A stretch of 64,000 nucleotides of DNA from Hydrogenophaga pseudoflava (GTDB lineage Bacteria > Pseudomonadota > Gammaproteobacteria > Burkholderiales > Burkholderiaceae_C): assembly GCF_031020795.1 (NCBI RefSeq), contig NZ_JAVHJP010000004.1:378073-442072 (forward strand). Reading direction: 5' to 3'. Numbering within the stretch: position 1 is the first letter of the stretch; each line of letters begins with the position of its first letter. The translations under genes were made by a program, and so were the position numbers. The notes beneath the pieces are model-generated. The model was given only the letters and a program-made list of their open reading frames with translations, was not told where the DNA came from and searched no databases. Positions 1-7,743 of the stretch are shown one piece after another.

Positions 1-188
1 CCCATTTCGCCGAGGAAGCGGTGAACGCCGGCCAGTTGCGCCGCGTGCTGCCCGACTGGTGCCTGCCCGAAGCGCCGGCCTGGGCGGTCTACCCGGGGCG
101 CAAGCTGGTGCCGCCCAAGACCCGCGCCTTTGTCGACATGCTCAAGGCCGCGCTCGCGCGCTGCGACTCGGCGCGCAGCGGCATCTGA
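1..188 (+). CDS. LysR-family transcriptional regulator, C-terminal fragment
   Basis: The window opens inside this gene. The 61 remaining codons, read from base 3, give the end of a substrate-binding domain, with the typical LysR ending of YPGRKLVPPK followed by a short helix and a stop. In LysR proteins this region closes the second lobe of the effector domain. The DNA-binding part lies outside the window. It converges with the IclR gene at 207-998, so the two may be unrelated in function. The family call rests on the tail only. Confidence 0.7.
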   Translation, partial: HFAEEAVNAGQLRRVLPDWCLPEAPAWAVYPGRKLVPPKTRAFVDMLKAALARCDSARSGI

Positions 189-206
189 ACCCGGGCCTGC
201 GGGCGT

Positions 207-998
207 TCAGCCCTTGCCCAGCGGCGGGCGGCCCATCAGGCTGTTGGTGCTGAAGATGGGGCCCAGCTCGGCGGCGGCGGCCAGCAGCCCGGGCGCGAAT
301 TCGTGCATGCGCTCGGGCGTCAGGCGCTGGCGCGGGCCGGCCACGCTGATCACGCCGATGGCCTCGCCGCGCCGCAGCACCGGCACCGCGATGGCGCTCA
401 TGCCGGGCGCGAACACCTCGTCGATCACCGCGTAGCCGCGCACCCGCGCCGCGTGCAGGAAACCCAGCAGCGCCTTGACGGTGGTGGGCGCCCGGGGGCC
501 GTAGTCGGCCGGCTCGCCCAGGCCCTGGCGCATCACCAGCGTCAGCGCGTCCTCGTCGCTCATGGTCAGCAGCCAGGCGTGGCCCGAGGCGGTGCAGGAC
601 AGGCGCGCGTCCTGGCCCATGTCGGGGTCGTAGCGCAGCCCCTTGCGCACGCCCTGGGCCTTGGCCACCCAGGTCAGGCGATCACCGTCGACGATGGACA
701 GCCGCACCAGCTCGCCGGTGCGCTGCGCCAGCCGCTCCAGCAGCGGCTCGGCGATGTCCACCACGCCCGCGCCGCTCAGATAGCCCAGCCCGAGCGAGGC
801 GAGCCGGGTGGTGAGCAGGTAGTCGCCCTGGGCGCGCGCCTGGCGCACGTAGCCACGGGCCTGCAGCGTGGCCAGCAGGCGGTGGCAGGCGCTCAGCGGC
901 ATGTCCAGCTCGGCCGCCAGCGAGGCCAGGGGCACGCCGTCCGGGTGGGCGGCCAGGTGTTCCAGCAGGGCAAGACCGCGGTCCAGGGCAAGGCTCAT
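207..998 (-). CDS. IclR-family transcriptional regulator
   Basis: A 263-residue regulator with an N-terminal winged helix-turn-helix (about residues 5-65, beginning ALDRGLALLEHLA) and a C-terminal IclR effector domain containing GLRYDPDMGQDARLSCTASG. The ATG at 998 was chosen because it starts just before the HTH. An upstream ATG at 1042 would add 15 residues that lie in the promoter region. It is divergent from the TRAP binding protein at 1110, and a 15-bp palindrome lies between them, so it probably controls that gene and itself. The second IclR gene (31685-32518) is a close paralogue, with nearly the same effector-domain core. The ligand is probably an organic acid (inference). Confidence 0.9.
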   Translation of the reverse strand: MSLALDRGLALLEHLAAHPDGVPLASLAAELDMPLSACHRLLATLQARGYVRQARAQGDYLLTTRLASLGLGYLSGAGVVDIAEPLLERLAQRTGELVRLSIVDGDRLTWVAKAQGVRKGLRYDPDMGQDARLSCTASGHAWLLTMSDEDALTLVMRQGLGEPADYGPRAPTTVKALLGFLHAARVRGYAVIDEVFAPGMSAIAVPVLRRGEAIGVISVAGPRQRLTPERMHEFAPGLLAAAAELGPIFSTNSLMGRPPLGKG

Positions 999-1026
999 TT
1001 TTGTATGGAGAAAAGAGTTTCCAGTC

Positions 1027-1041
1027 GGGAAAGACTTTCCC
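1027..1041. promoter_or_regulatory. IclR-type operator, 7-1-7 palindrome
   Basis: GGGAAAGACTTTCCC is a perfect inverted repeat in the 111-bp gap between the IclR gene and the TRAP binding protein. Its GGAAA-N3-TTTCC layout matches the known E. coli IclR operator consensus. A second nested repeat, TTTCC at 1018-1022 with GGAAA at 1028-1032, overlaps it. The link to the adjacent regulator is inference from position and from the resemblance. Confidence 0.6.
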
Positions 1042-1109
1042 ATGGGCTTCCAAGAATACGGCGCAACGGCGCGCAGCGGGCGGGCCGGTCCATCACACAG
1101 GAGACAGAC

Positions 1110-2114
1110 ATGAAACTTCCGCTCACCCTGATCGTCGCGGCCGCGGCCCTGCTGGCCGGCGCTCCCGCACAGGCGCAGGACATCCAGGAACGCACCATCA
1201 AGTTCGGCCACCTCAACAACACCGATCACCCGGTCAGCCTCGGCACCCAGCGCTTTGCCGAACTGGTGGCGGCCAAGAGCGGCGGCAAGCTCAAGGTGCA
1301 GGAGTTCCCGTCGTCCACCCTGGGCAACGAACTGCAGCAGCAGGCCGCGCTGCAGGGCGGGGTGCAGGAGATGAGCGCGCCGGCCACGACCTCGCTGGCC
1401 GGCATCGTCAAGGAGTTCGGCCTCATCGACTTCCCGTTCGCAGTGGGCAGCTTTGCCCAGGCCGACGCGCTGCTCGACGGTCCGTTCGGCCAGGCGCTGA
1501 TCGCGAAGCTGCCCGAGAAGGGCCTGGTGGCGCTGGGCTACTGGGACCTGGGTTTCCGCAACGTCACCAACAGCAAGCGCGCGATCACCCGGCCCGAAGA
1601 CTTTGACGGCCTGAAGCTGCGCGTGATTCCCAACCCGGTGTTTCTCGAAACCTTCAAGGCGCTCAAGGCCAACCCGGTGCCCATGCCGTTCGCCGAGCTG
1701 TACGGTGCGCTCGAATCGAAGGCGGTGGACGGGCAGGAGAACCCGTTCTCGGTGATCCTCTCGAACAAGTTCCACGAGGTGCAGAAGCACGTGAGCGCGA
1801 CCAACCACGTCTACGCCGCCAACATCCTGCTGGTCAGCAAGCGCTTCTGGGACAAGCTCTCGCCCGCCGAGCAGCGCATCCTCACCGAAGCCGCCACCGA
1901 GAGCCGCGCCTACCAGCGCCAGGCCAGCCGCGCCGCCGCGCAGAAGGCCGTGGGTGAGCTGCAGGCCAAGGGCATGGCGTTCAACGAAGTCAGCGCGGCC
2001 GAACGGCAGCGCATCGGCCAGATGGTCAAACCGGTCACCGACAAGATGGCCGCCGCCTACGACCCCGAGCTGGTGAAGCTCTACCAGAGCGAACTGGCCC
2101 GCACCGCGCGCTGA
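1110..2114 (+). CDS. TRAP transporter solute-binding protein, DctP family
   Basis: A 334-residue periplasmic binding protein with a cleavable signal peptide (about residues 1-23, ending APAQAQ). The DctP fold is shown by GYWDLGFRNVTNSKR and LKLRVIPNP. The arginine in the latter binds the ligand carboxylate in this family. The ATG at 1110 follows an AGGAGAC ribosome site. No membrane subunits lie next to it, so it may work with the DctQM proteins encoded at 18064-19902, whose own binding protein (16970-17968) is clearly related. It is followed after 15 bases by a dehydroquinase, which suggests a shikimate- or quinate-like substrate (inference). Confidence 0.9.
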   Translation: MKLPLTLIVAAAALLAGAPAQAQDIQERTIKFGHLNNTDHPVSLGTQRFAELVAAKSGGKLKVQEFPSSTLGNELQQQAALQGGVQEMSAPATTSLAGIVKEFGLIDFPFAVGSFAQADALLDGPFGQALIAKLPEKGLVALGYWDLGFRNVTNSKRAITRPEDFDGLKLRVIPNPVFLETFKALKANPVPMPFAELYGALESKAVDGQENPFSVILSNKFHEVQKHVSATNHVYAANILLVSKRFWDKLSPAEQRILTEAATESRAYQRQASRAAAQKAVGELQAKGMAFNEVSAAERQRIGQMVKPVTDKMAAAYDPELVKLYQSELARTAR

Positions 2115-2129
2115 CCACGGGAACCGCCC

Positions 2130-2576
2130 ATGAACATCCTGATCCTGCACGGCCCCAACCTCAACCTGTTCGGTCGCCGCGAACCCCACATCTACGGCCA
2201 CACCACACTGGCCCAGATCAACGAACGCCTGCAGGCCCTGGCCGCCGAACTGGGCGTGACGCTGGAGATCCTGCAGTCCAACCACGAAGGCGTGCTGATC
2301 GACAAGCTGCACGAGCGCATCGACACCGCGCAGGGCGCGCTGCTCAACCCCGCGGGGCTCACGCAGCACGGCGTGCCGCTGCACGACGCGATCAAGGCCA
2401 TGCCCTTTCCGGTGATCGAGGTGCACCTGTCCAACATCGCCGCGCGCGAGCCCTGGCGGTCGCACTCCATCATCTCGCCGGCGGTGCGCGGCACGGTGCA
2501 GGGGCTGGGCTGGCGTTCGTACACGGCGGGGCTGCGCACACTGGTCGAGCTGTTGCGCGACACTGAAAGCCGCTGA
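2130..2576 (+). CDS. Type II 3-dehydroquinase family protein with altered active-site loop
   Basis: A 148-residue protein of normal length for type II dehydroquinase (3-dehydroquinate to 3-dehydroshikimate). Conserved parts include GPNLNLFGRREP, Arg17, Tyr22, QSNHEG (49-54), Asn73, His99, Arg106 and Arg110. The loop that is normally NPGxxTHTS reads NPAGLTQHG here, so the conserved histidine (His81 in the M. tuberculosis enzyme) is Gln79, with a histidine one place later. The other copy at 16427-16903 keeps the normal THTS. Its place behind a TRAP binding protein favours a catabolic role and possibly another substrate. It may be co-transcribed with the gene at 2599. Confidence 0.85.
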   Translation: MNILILHGPNLNLFGRREPHIYGHTTLAQINERLQALAAELGVTLEILQSNHEGVLIDKLHERIDTAQGALLNPAGLTQHGVPLHDAIKAMPFPVIEVHLSNIAAREPWRSHSIISPAVRGTVQGLGWRSYTAGLRTLVELLRDTESR

Positions 2577-2598
2577 CACCACACACCAAGGAGACACC

Positions 2599-3288
2599 AT
2601 GCGCACCCGCGGACAGGCCCAGCTCGCCATCTGGAGCGACATCGAAGCCGACCAGGAAACCGACTACCTGCACTGGCTCACGCGCGAACACGTGCTGGAG
2701 CGTGTGGGTGTGGACGGCTTCCTCTCGGGCCGCGTGTTCCGCGCCGAGGCCGGCGGCCAGCGCCGCTTCTTCATCACCTACGAGCTGCAGGACACGGGTG
2801 TGCTGGCCGGCCCGTCCTACCTGGCCCGGCTGAACGCGCCCACGCCCTGGTCGCAGCGCACCATGCCCATCCTGCAGAACTTCGCGCGCGGCGGCGGGCC
2901 GGTGGTGGCGCGTGCCGGGCTGGGCAACGGCGCGGTGGTGGCGCCTCTGCGGCTGGACCTGGCCGCCGCAGGGCTGCTGGATGCGGAGGCTCAGCAGGCG
3001 CTGGTGCAGAAAGTGGCCGGGCTGGACGCCGTGGCCCAGGTCTGGCTGATGCAGGTGGACGCCGCCGGCACCGGCGTGCAGACAAAAGAGAAGTCCATGC
3101 GCCGCAGCGTGGAGGGCGTGTTCGACGGCGTGCTGGTGGTCGAGGCGCTGCACGCCGCGGCCGCGCAGGCGGCGCTGGACGGGTTGCTGATCGGCGGGCT
3201 GGGGAGCGCGGTAGTGGCCGACCGCCAGCTCTTCCACGCCTGCTTCCAGCTCGACCGGCGCCTGGCCGGGCTGGAGGGCGCGGCCTGA
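2599..3288 (+). CDS. Uncharacterised protein, possibly ferredoxin-like alpha/beta barrel
   Basis: A 229-residue soluble protein with no signal peptide or membrane segment, starting after a GGAGACACC ribosome site 22 bases downstream of the dehydroquinase. I do not recognise the family with certainty. The N-terminal half (DYLHWLTREHVLERVGVDGFLSGRVF, then FFITYEL) resembles the dimeric alpha/beta-barrel proteins such as EthD or NIPSNAP relatives that often accompany catabolic operons. Two NIPSNAP-like genes elsewhere in the window fit that pattern. It is probably the last gene of the DctP-dehydroquinase unit and converges on the lipoprotein gene at 3295. Confidence 0.6.
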   Translation: MRTRGQAQLAIWSDIEADQETDYLHWLTREHVLERVGVDGFLSGRVFRAEAGGQRRFFITYELQDTGVLAGPSYLARLNAPTPWSQRTMPILQNFARGGGPVVARAGLGNGAVVAPLRLDLAAAGLLDAEAQQALVQKVAGLDAVAQVWLMQVDAAGTGVQTKEKSMRRSVEGVFDGVLVVEALHAAAAQAALDGLLIGGLGSAVVADRQLFHACFQLDRRLAGLEGAA

Positions 3289-3294
3289 GCCAGT

Positions 3295-4125
3295 TCAGTT
3301 CACCGGCGCCGACATCGTCAGCTGCAGCGGCCCGTACCAGGCGGTGACGGCGGCGCCCGAGTTGTTCGAATCGGTCATCAGGCCAAGGCCGATCATCGGC
3401 CCCGGTGCCTCGCCGAAGGCCAGCCGGAAGTCGGCCTCGACGTCGCGGTCGAAGTCCACCCACTGGTTCAGCCGCGCCGGCCCCGACTCCACCACGATCT
3501 GGCGGATGCGCCCGGTGTAGGGGTTGGGAATCACCGTGCCGGCCGGGTAGCGGTTGTCCCACACATACATGATCGACGCGTAGGGCAGGGGCTTGCCGGC
3601 GATCAGGCCCGACAGCTCCGAGACGATGTGGTCGCGCGCCTTCCAGGTGCCGTTGTGGCGGTCGCCGTCGAAACTCAGGATCAGCCGCGCCACCGAATCG
3701 TCCTCGCCCTTCTCGCCCAGGTCGAACGCCGGGTTCAGCGCCGGCACGAAGAGCGAGAAGTGCAGGCGCTTGGCCTGTGCGCCGGGTGCCGGCTTGAGCA
3801 GCAGGTTCAGCGTGCTGTTGGAGCCCATGGCCTCGGCCCGCACCGCCGGCCGCCCGGCGTGCTCGGTGGCCTGGTAACGCGTGGGACGACGGCTCACGAA
3901 CACCTGGTGCTCCCAGGGCGTGGCCGGCGCGGCGCCGTCGATGTGGTTGCTGGCCTGCCAGGCCGTGCCATCGAGGATCACCGGGCGCTGCTTGGGGCTG
4001 GCCTCGTCGGCCTCCGCGGTGGTCTCGTCGGCCGAGGGGGACGGACCGCTGGCACAGGCGCTCAGCAGCAGGGCCAGCAGGGACACCCGGAGGCGGGGCG
4101 AGCGTGGGGAGAGAGCAGAAGACAT
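3295..4125 (-). CDS. DUF3047-like lipoprotein
   Basis: A 276-residue exported lipoprotein. The N-terminus has a hydrophobic segment ending LLLSACAS, a lipobox with the acylated cysteine. The body, with aromatic-rich strands (KARDHIVSELSGLIAGKPLPY, SIMYVWDNRYPAGTVIPNPYTGRIRQIVVESG), resembles DUF3047 proteins, whose function is unknown. The ATG at 4125 was preferred over the upstream one at 4224 because it begins directly at the signal peptide. It stands alone, converging with the gene at 2599. Confidence 0.75.
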   Translation of the reverse strand: MSSALSPRSPRLRVSLLALLLSACASGPSPSADETTAEADEASPKQRPVILDGTAWQASNHIDGAAPATPWEHQVFVSRRPTRYQATEHAGRPAVRAEAMGSNSTLNLLLKPAPGAQAKRLHFSLFVPALNPAFDLGEKGEDDSVARLILSFDGDRHNGTWKARDHIVSELSGLIAGKPLPYASIMYVWDNRYPAGTVIPNPYTGRIRQIVVESGPARLNQWVDFDRDVEADFRLAFGEAPGPMIGLGLMTDSNNSGAAVTAWYGPLQLTMSAPVN

Positions 4126-4232
4126 GGGGGACGCAGGGGGCAGCGGCGAAAAAGCCGGGGCGTATTGTGACGCCGGGGCACGGGCGGGATGGGTTACGAG
4201 TTGTGCCGACCGGTGGCCGCGCACTGATTCGG

Positions 4233-4790
4233 TCAGCGCCCGCGCCGGTAGTGCATGGCGACCGCGCCGCAGCGCAGCGGCGTCGCAGAGATCAGCTCCA
4301 GCCGGCGCGTGGCGGGCAGCCCCCCCTCGTACAGCCTCGGGCCATGGCCCGCTATTCGGGGGTGGACGAGCAACTGGTATTCGTCGATCAGATCCAGCCG
4401 GTCCAGTGCGGTGGCAAGCTGGCCGCTGCCGACGAGCACGCCATCCGGGGTCGCGTCCTTGAGCGCCTGCACGACCGTGCGCAGGTCACCGGCTAGGTGG
4501 TGGCTGTTGGTCCACGGGAAATCCTTGCGCGTCGACGACACCACGTACTTCGGCTTGGCCTCCAGCTTCACCGCCCATTCGCGCAGCGCCGGTGGCGCCT
4601 CGACCTCGCCACGGGCCACCGCCGGCCAGTAACTTTCCATCATCTCGTAGGTGGTGCGCCCCCACAGCATCGCGCCGCACCCGTCCATGAGGCGCGTGAA
4701 AAAGGCGTGGGTCTCGTCGTCGGCAATGCCCTCCTGGTGGTCGACGCAGCCGTCCAGGGTGACATTGATGCTGAAGGTCACGAGTCCCAT
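4233..4790 (-). CDS. RibD C-terminal / dihydrofolate-reductase-like family protein
   Basis: A 185-residue protein of the DHFR-like RibD C-terminal superfamily, NADPH-binding reductases often of unknown substrate. Family features are the start FSINVTLDGCVDH, the LWGRTTYEMMESYWP segment, and GVLVGSGQLATAL followed by DEYQLLVHPRIAGHGPRLY. It begins at the ATG at 4790 just before that start. It lies in the same direction as the GFA protein, 28 bases downstream of it, so the two may be co-transcribed. Confidence 0.85.
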   Translation of the reverse strand: MGLVTFSINVTLDGCVDHQEGIADDETHAFFTRLMDGCGAMLWGRTTYEMMESYWPAVARGEVEAPPALREWAVKLEAKPKYVVSSTRKDFPWTNSHHLAGDLRTVVQALKDATPDGVLVGSGQLATALDRLDLIDEYQLLVHPRIAGHGPRLYEGGLPATRRLELISATPLRCGAVAMHYRRGR

Positions 4791-4818
4791 GGTGTTCTCC
4801 CGCTGGAAGGGTGAGGCC

Positions 4819-5244
4819 TCACGTCTTCGGCTGCGGCGCCACCACCGGAGGGCCATCGAATGGCTCCAGCGATGGATCAACGCAAGCCCAGCTGGGCGCA
4901 CTGGCCACCCAGATGTTGGTGGTGGGTTTGACGGCCGATGGCTCGTCCAAGGTGCCCACCCGAACCACCGTCAGGCCCGGGCGACCGCTGGAGTCGGAGA
5001 ACAACTGGGTACCGCAATTTGGGCAGAACCGGCGGGTCACCGTGTTGCCGCTGTCGGCGGTCTTTTCGTGCTGGCCCGGCGTTCCCGAGATCTTGATGGC
5101 GTCGCTGGGGAAGATGACGTTGACCGTTCCGTTGGACGCGATCTTCTGGCAGTCCCTGCACCAGCAGATCCTGGATGGGCCGGCATCGGCGGTGATCTCG
5201 TATCGAATCTCGCCACAGAGGCAACCTCCGGTGAATGACTTCAT
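4819..5244 (-). CDS. GFA family (CENP-V/GFA domain) zinc-binding protein
   Basis: A 141-residue protein of the glutathione-dependent formaldehyde-activating enzyme family. It shows GGCLCGEIRY, the CWCRDCQK cysteine cluster and the later FCPNCGTQL pair, the zinc ligands of the fold. The true role of most family members is not known. The ATG at 5244 follows a GGAGCTC ribosome site, which supports it over the ATG five codons upstream. It ends 28 bases before the DHFR-like gene. Its upstream edge is the border of a low-GC insert. Confidence 0.88.
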   Translation of the reverse strand: MKSFTGGCLCGEIRYEITADAGPSRICWCRDCQKIASNGTVNVIFPSDAIKISGTPGQHEKTADSGNTVTRRFCPNCGTQLFSDSSGRPGLTVVRVGTLDEPSAVKPTTNIWVASAPSWACVDPSLEPFDGPPVVAPQPKT

Positions 5245-5272
5245 GTGAGCTCCTTGCAAATCTCAAACCTAG

Positions 5273-5725
5273 TTAGTCCGCAATGGCATACGCCTGTGCG
5301 ACGTTTCGCTGTATTGCGAGTGTTTCTGCCCCGATGAGGAGGCTGCCCCACGGCTCACTGCGCCAGTCATCATGAAGGACCACGATCACCTGGAAGTCGG
5401 CGAAGTCGCCCGACAGCAACTGCTGAAGTTGCTGGAGCAGGGCTGGATGGAATGTTTTACGAAGGATGTAGATGCATCGTCTGCGATCATCATTCCAGTC
5501 CCAGTTTTGCATCTGAACCTTGGATGCGCCTTCCTCTGGTCCGACTTCTCGTTCAAGCAAGTCCTTGATGGCAACTGCGACCCTGAAGTTAAGTTCGTAC
5601 TCTGCCTCCGCTAGAGATCCCACTGGGGTGTTCTTGCTTGTCTGCATCTGGTCGCAGAAATCCCAGAATGCCTCATCATCTGTGAGGATCTTCACTGTTC
5701 TGAAGGCACGGAGGAACTGAAACAT
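5273..5725 (-). CDS. Unknown protein in low-GC insert
   Basis: A 150-residue protein I do not recognise. It is soluble, tryptophan-rich in the middle (QMQNWDWNDDRRRCIYILR) and starts FQFLRAFRTVKILTDDEAFWDF. GC content is clearly lower than in the flanking genes. The ATG at 5725 is preferred to that at 5824, since the longer version would begin in the attC-like site at 5761-5820. Its stop codon lies in a GACTAAC sequence at 5272-5278 that is one base off an attC core. It follows the DUF6602-like gene in the same direction and is probably part of the same acquired insert. Confidence 0.6.
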   Translation of the reverse strand: MFQFLRAFRTVKILTDDEAFWDFCDQMQTSKNTPVGSLAEAEYELNFRVAVAIKDLLEREVGPEEGASKVQMQNWDWNDDRRRCIYILRKTFHPALLQQLQQLLSGDFADFQVIVVLHDDWRSEPWGSLLIGAETLAIQRNVAQAYAIAD

Positions 5726-5760
5726 GGTTGCTTGCGACTTGTCTTTGCAAGAAGTCTGTC

Positions 5761-5820
5761 TTTTAACGGTGGAGGCCTGCAGCAACAGCTGTCTGTAGCG
5801 GCTGGGCCGATTGGTTAAAT
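5761..5820 (-). other. attC-like recombination site, 60 bp
   Basis: Read on the minus strand, the site begins with ATTTAAC (a perfect RYYYAAC core) and ends with GTTAAAA (GTTRRRY but for the last base). The interior is an imperfect palindrome, with GGCC and CTACAG/CAACAG arms pairing around a short centre. Its 60-bp length is typical of attC sites. Another RYYYAAC core (GTCTAAC) lies at 5885-5891 at the stop of the preceding gene, so the functional site could instead span 5761-5891. Confidence 0.5.
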
Positions 5821-5885
5821 GCAAATGGATTGGCGGAGGATCAATAAGCGAAGACTGAGAATGGTTTTGCTTTATGAATCACTAG

Positions 5886-6710
5886 TTAGACACAGTCTCC
5901 GAGTCTCAGAGTAACAACTCGTCCAAGCTTGGTAAGGATGCGCCTCATGATGGACTCTGAAATTCCAGCGACCGCTGGAAATGAGTACTCAAGTGCAAGC
6001 AGTAGACCAATTGGAGTGGCTTCGCCCCATGTCTCGAAATACCATCCGGTGTTTTTTCCGATAGGGGGCATTGCGCCGTACACGTTTAGTTCAGCATGTT
6101 TGATGTTTTTTAACAAGCCGACTCCGTTGATGATGATTGCGTCCAGTTGTTCTTCAAGTGGTATGGAGTTTTTTGCGTAATACGATGTGATTTCTCGCAA
6201 CATTTCCGTTGGCTCAAAGGCTTTGAGGGTAAAGACGTAAAACGGTATGCGCTGAGAGTGTTCGATTATGTGTGGCGGTGATGAGTATGCAAGCAATATA
6301 GGTGTTTGGCTACGCTTTACGTTTTTGACGCTCTGTCCTTGACGCAAGCTCCGATGTAGTTCATCTGTGCGGGCTAGATTTGGCTTAACCTCAATTGCTG
6401 CATCACACCCATCTGAGAAGATGAGTCGAAATTTTCCCTGCGAGTCCAAAATATTCGGGTGGGCCGGATTGAGAATTAGGCAATCAATCGAGTCGGATTG
6501 ATTGCCGTCGAGGTCGGTAATCTTGCCTTTCGATACTATGTGACTCTGTGGCAAAAATCTTTTGATAAAGCTTTGGACTGCGTGCTCGCGAAAATCCGCT
6601 ACTTCCTGTGGTGTGCCCTCTCCCTGCTCTGATGCTAATTTGAATTCTTCTGTAATAAGTCGACCCTCTGCCTTCAGAATTTCAATAAGCTTATTCATTT
6701 TTGACTTCAT
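5886..6710 (-). CDS. DUF6602-like protein with PD-(D/E)XK-like signature
   Basis: A 274-residue soluble protein whose central part resembles DUF6602 proteins. Visible features are FIKRFLPQSHIVSKGKI, then a D76 strand (SIDCLILNP) and E107-V108-K109 (DAAIEVKP). An aspartate followed by an ExK after about 30 residues is the usual signature of PD-(D/E)XK nuclease folds. It carries no obvious DNA-binding domain, so partner proteins would be needed. Low GC and the attC-like core at its stop codon indicate acquisition. Nuclease activity and a defence role are inference. A second ATG four codons in (6698) is possible. Confidence 0.7.
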   Translation of the reverse strand: MKSKMNKLIEILKAEGRLITEEFKLASEQGEGTPQEVADFREHAVQSFIKRFLPQSHIVSKGKITDLDGNQSDSIDCLILNPAHPNILDSQGKFRLIFSDGCDAAIEVKPNLARTDELHRSLRQGQSVKNVKRSQTPILLAYSSPPHIIEHSQRIPFYVFTLKAFEPTEMLREITSYYAKNSIPLEEQLDAIIINGVGLLKNIKHAELNVYGAMPPIGKNTGWYFETWGEATPIGLLLALEYSFPAVAGISESIMRRILTKLGRVVTLRLGDCV

Positions 6711-6817
6711 TCAGTGTTTTGAGGTTCGGATGGTATGCCGATACAGGTTGTGCCGGTAATGTGTCGCTGTGGAATATCAAGGAGGCAGGCTGCTCGGCTT
6801 TGAAGTTGTTTTGTCTT

Positions 6818-7690
6818 TTACCCCAACCCCTCCGCCAACGCCTCAAACACCACCCTGATTCGCCTGGATGTCCGCAACTCCCGGTGCGTCACCAGCCAGA
6901 CCGGGAACCGGATGGGTGGCAGGTCGTCGAGCACGCGGACCAGGCCCGGCATGTCGTGGGCAATTTCTTCCATCATCGCGCCGATGCCCAGGCCTTGTTG
7001 CACCAGCGCCCAGTGCGTCACGGTGTGGTCGGCGTAGCAGCTGAAGTTGGCTTCGCTGACGTTCAGGCCGTGCATGCGCAGGTAGCCCAGGTAACGGCCC
7101 TGGCGGTCGGAGCCGACGAAGGGCAGGTGGGCGGCGTCTTCGGCGGTGCGCGGGTGGCCGTGGGTCTTCACCCAGGCTTCTGACGCATAGAAGTGGGCCG
7201 TGGCTTCGCGGATGAAGCGGGCGATCAGCTCGGGCTGCTCGGGCTTGACGTGGCGCACAGCGATGTCGGCCTCGCGGCGCAGCAAGTCGCTCAGCGCGTT
7301 GGACGGGATCACCTCGACGGCGATGCCCGGCTCGCGTTCGCGCAGCTGCTTCACCAGTGGCGGCAGCAGGACGGCGGCAACCACGTCGCTGGCCGAGACC
7401 GAGACCACGCCGCCCACCGCCTGCGAGCGGCCGGTGGCGGCCAGGCTCAGCGCATCGGCGGCCGCGCCCATGGCGCGCGCGTGCTCCAGCAGGTCCATGC
7501 CGGTGGGGGTGAGCGCCATGCTTTTGCCCACCCGCTCGAACAGGGTCACGCCCATGCGCTGCTCGATCGCGGCCACCTGCCGGCTGAGCGTGGGCTGGGT
7601 CAGGCCCAGCTTGCGCGCGGCGGCCGAGAGCGAGCCGGTTTCGGCGGTTTCAAGAAAGGCCTTGAGCTGGTTCCAGTCGAGGTTGTTCAT
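6818..7690 (-). CDS. LysR-family transcriptional regulator
   Basis: A 290-residue LysR protein with an N-terminal HTH (LKAFLETAETGSLSAAARKLGLTQPTLSRQ, about residues 8-40) and a co-inducer domain. It is divergent from the methyltransferase at 7744 with 53 bases between, which makes that gene the likely target by the usual LysR arrangement. The low-GC insert ends about 100 bases from its 3' end. Its domain contains YASEAWVKTHGHP and GLGIGAMM, typical of the AmpR/GcvA-like side of the family, but the ligand cannot be told. Confidence 0.92.
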   Translation of the reverse strand: MNNLDWNQLKAFLETAETGSLSAAARKLGLTQPTLSRQVAAIEQRMGVTLFERVGKSMALTPTGMDLLEHARAMGAAADALSLAATGRSQAVGGVVSVSASDVVAAVLLPPLVKQLREREPGIAVEVIPSNALSDLLRREADIAVRHVKPEQPELIARFIREATAHFYASEAWVKTHGHPRTAEDAAHLPFVGSDRQGRYLGYLRMHGLNVSEANFSCYADHTVTHWALVQQGLGIGAMMEEIAHDMPGLVRVLDDLPPIRFPVWLVTHRELRTSRRIRVVFEALAEGLG

Positions 7691-7743
7691 GCGTTTATGT
7701 ATATGTCCGCTGCAATTTACCGCAGTTCCTATCGAGCCTGTGC

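Larger units (their letters stand above)
5272..6710 (-). mobile_element. Low-GC insert with two cassette-like genes
   Basis: Both genes read on the minus strand and are visibly AT-richer than everything on either side. An attC-like site (5761-5820) lies between them, and the stop codon of the first gene is inside a consensus GTCTAAC core (5885-5891). No integrase, transposase or terminal repeats were found. The reading is one or two integron-type cassettes fixed in the chromosome. This is an inference from by-eye core matches and composition. Confidence 0.5.

Noticed and set aside
2130-2576. Pseudogene status of the altered dehydroquinase
   Set aside because: The frame, length and all other active-site residues are intact, so a changed function is more likely than decay.
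5245-5278. A complete attC at the downstream end of the first insert
   Set aside because: Only a GACTAAC sequence one base off the core is present. The GFA gene starts 28 bases away, leaving no room for the rest of a site.
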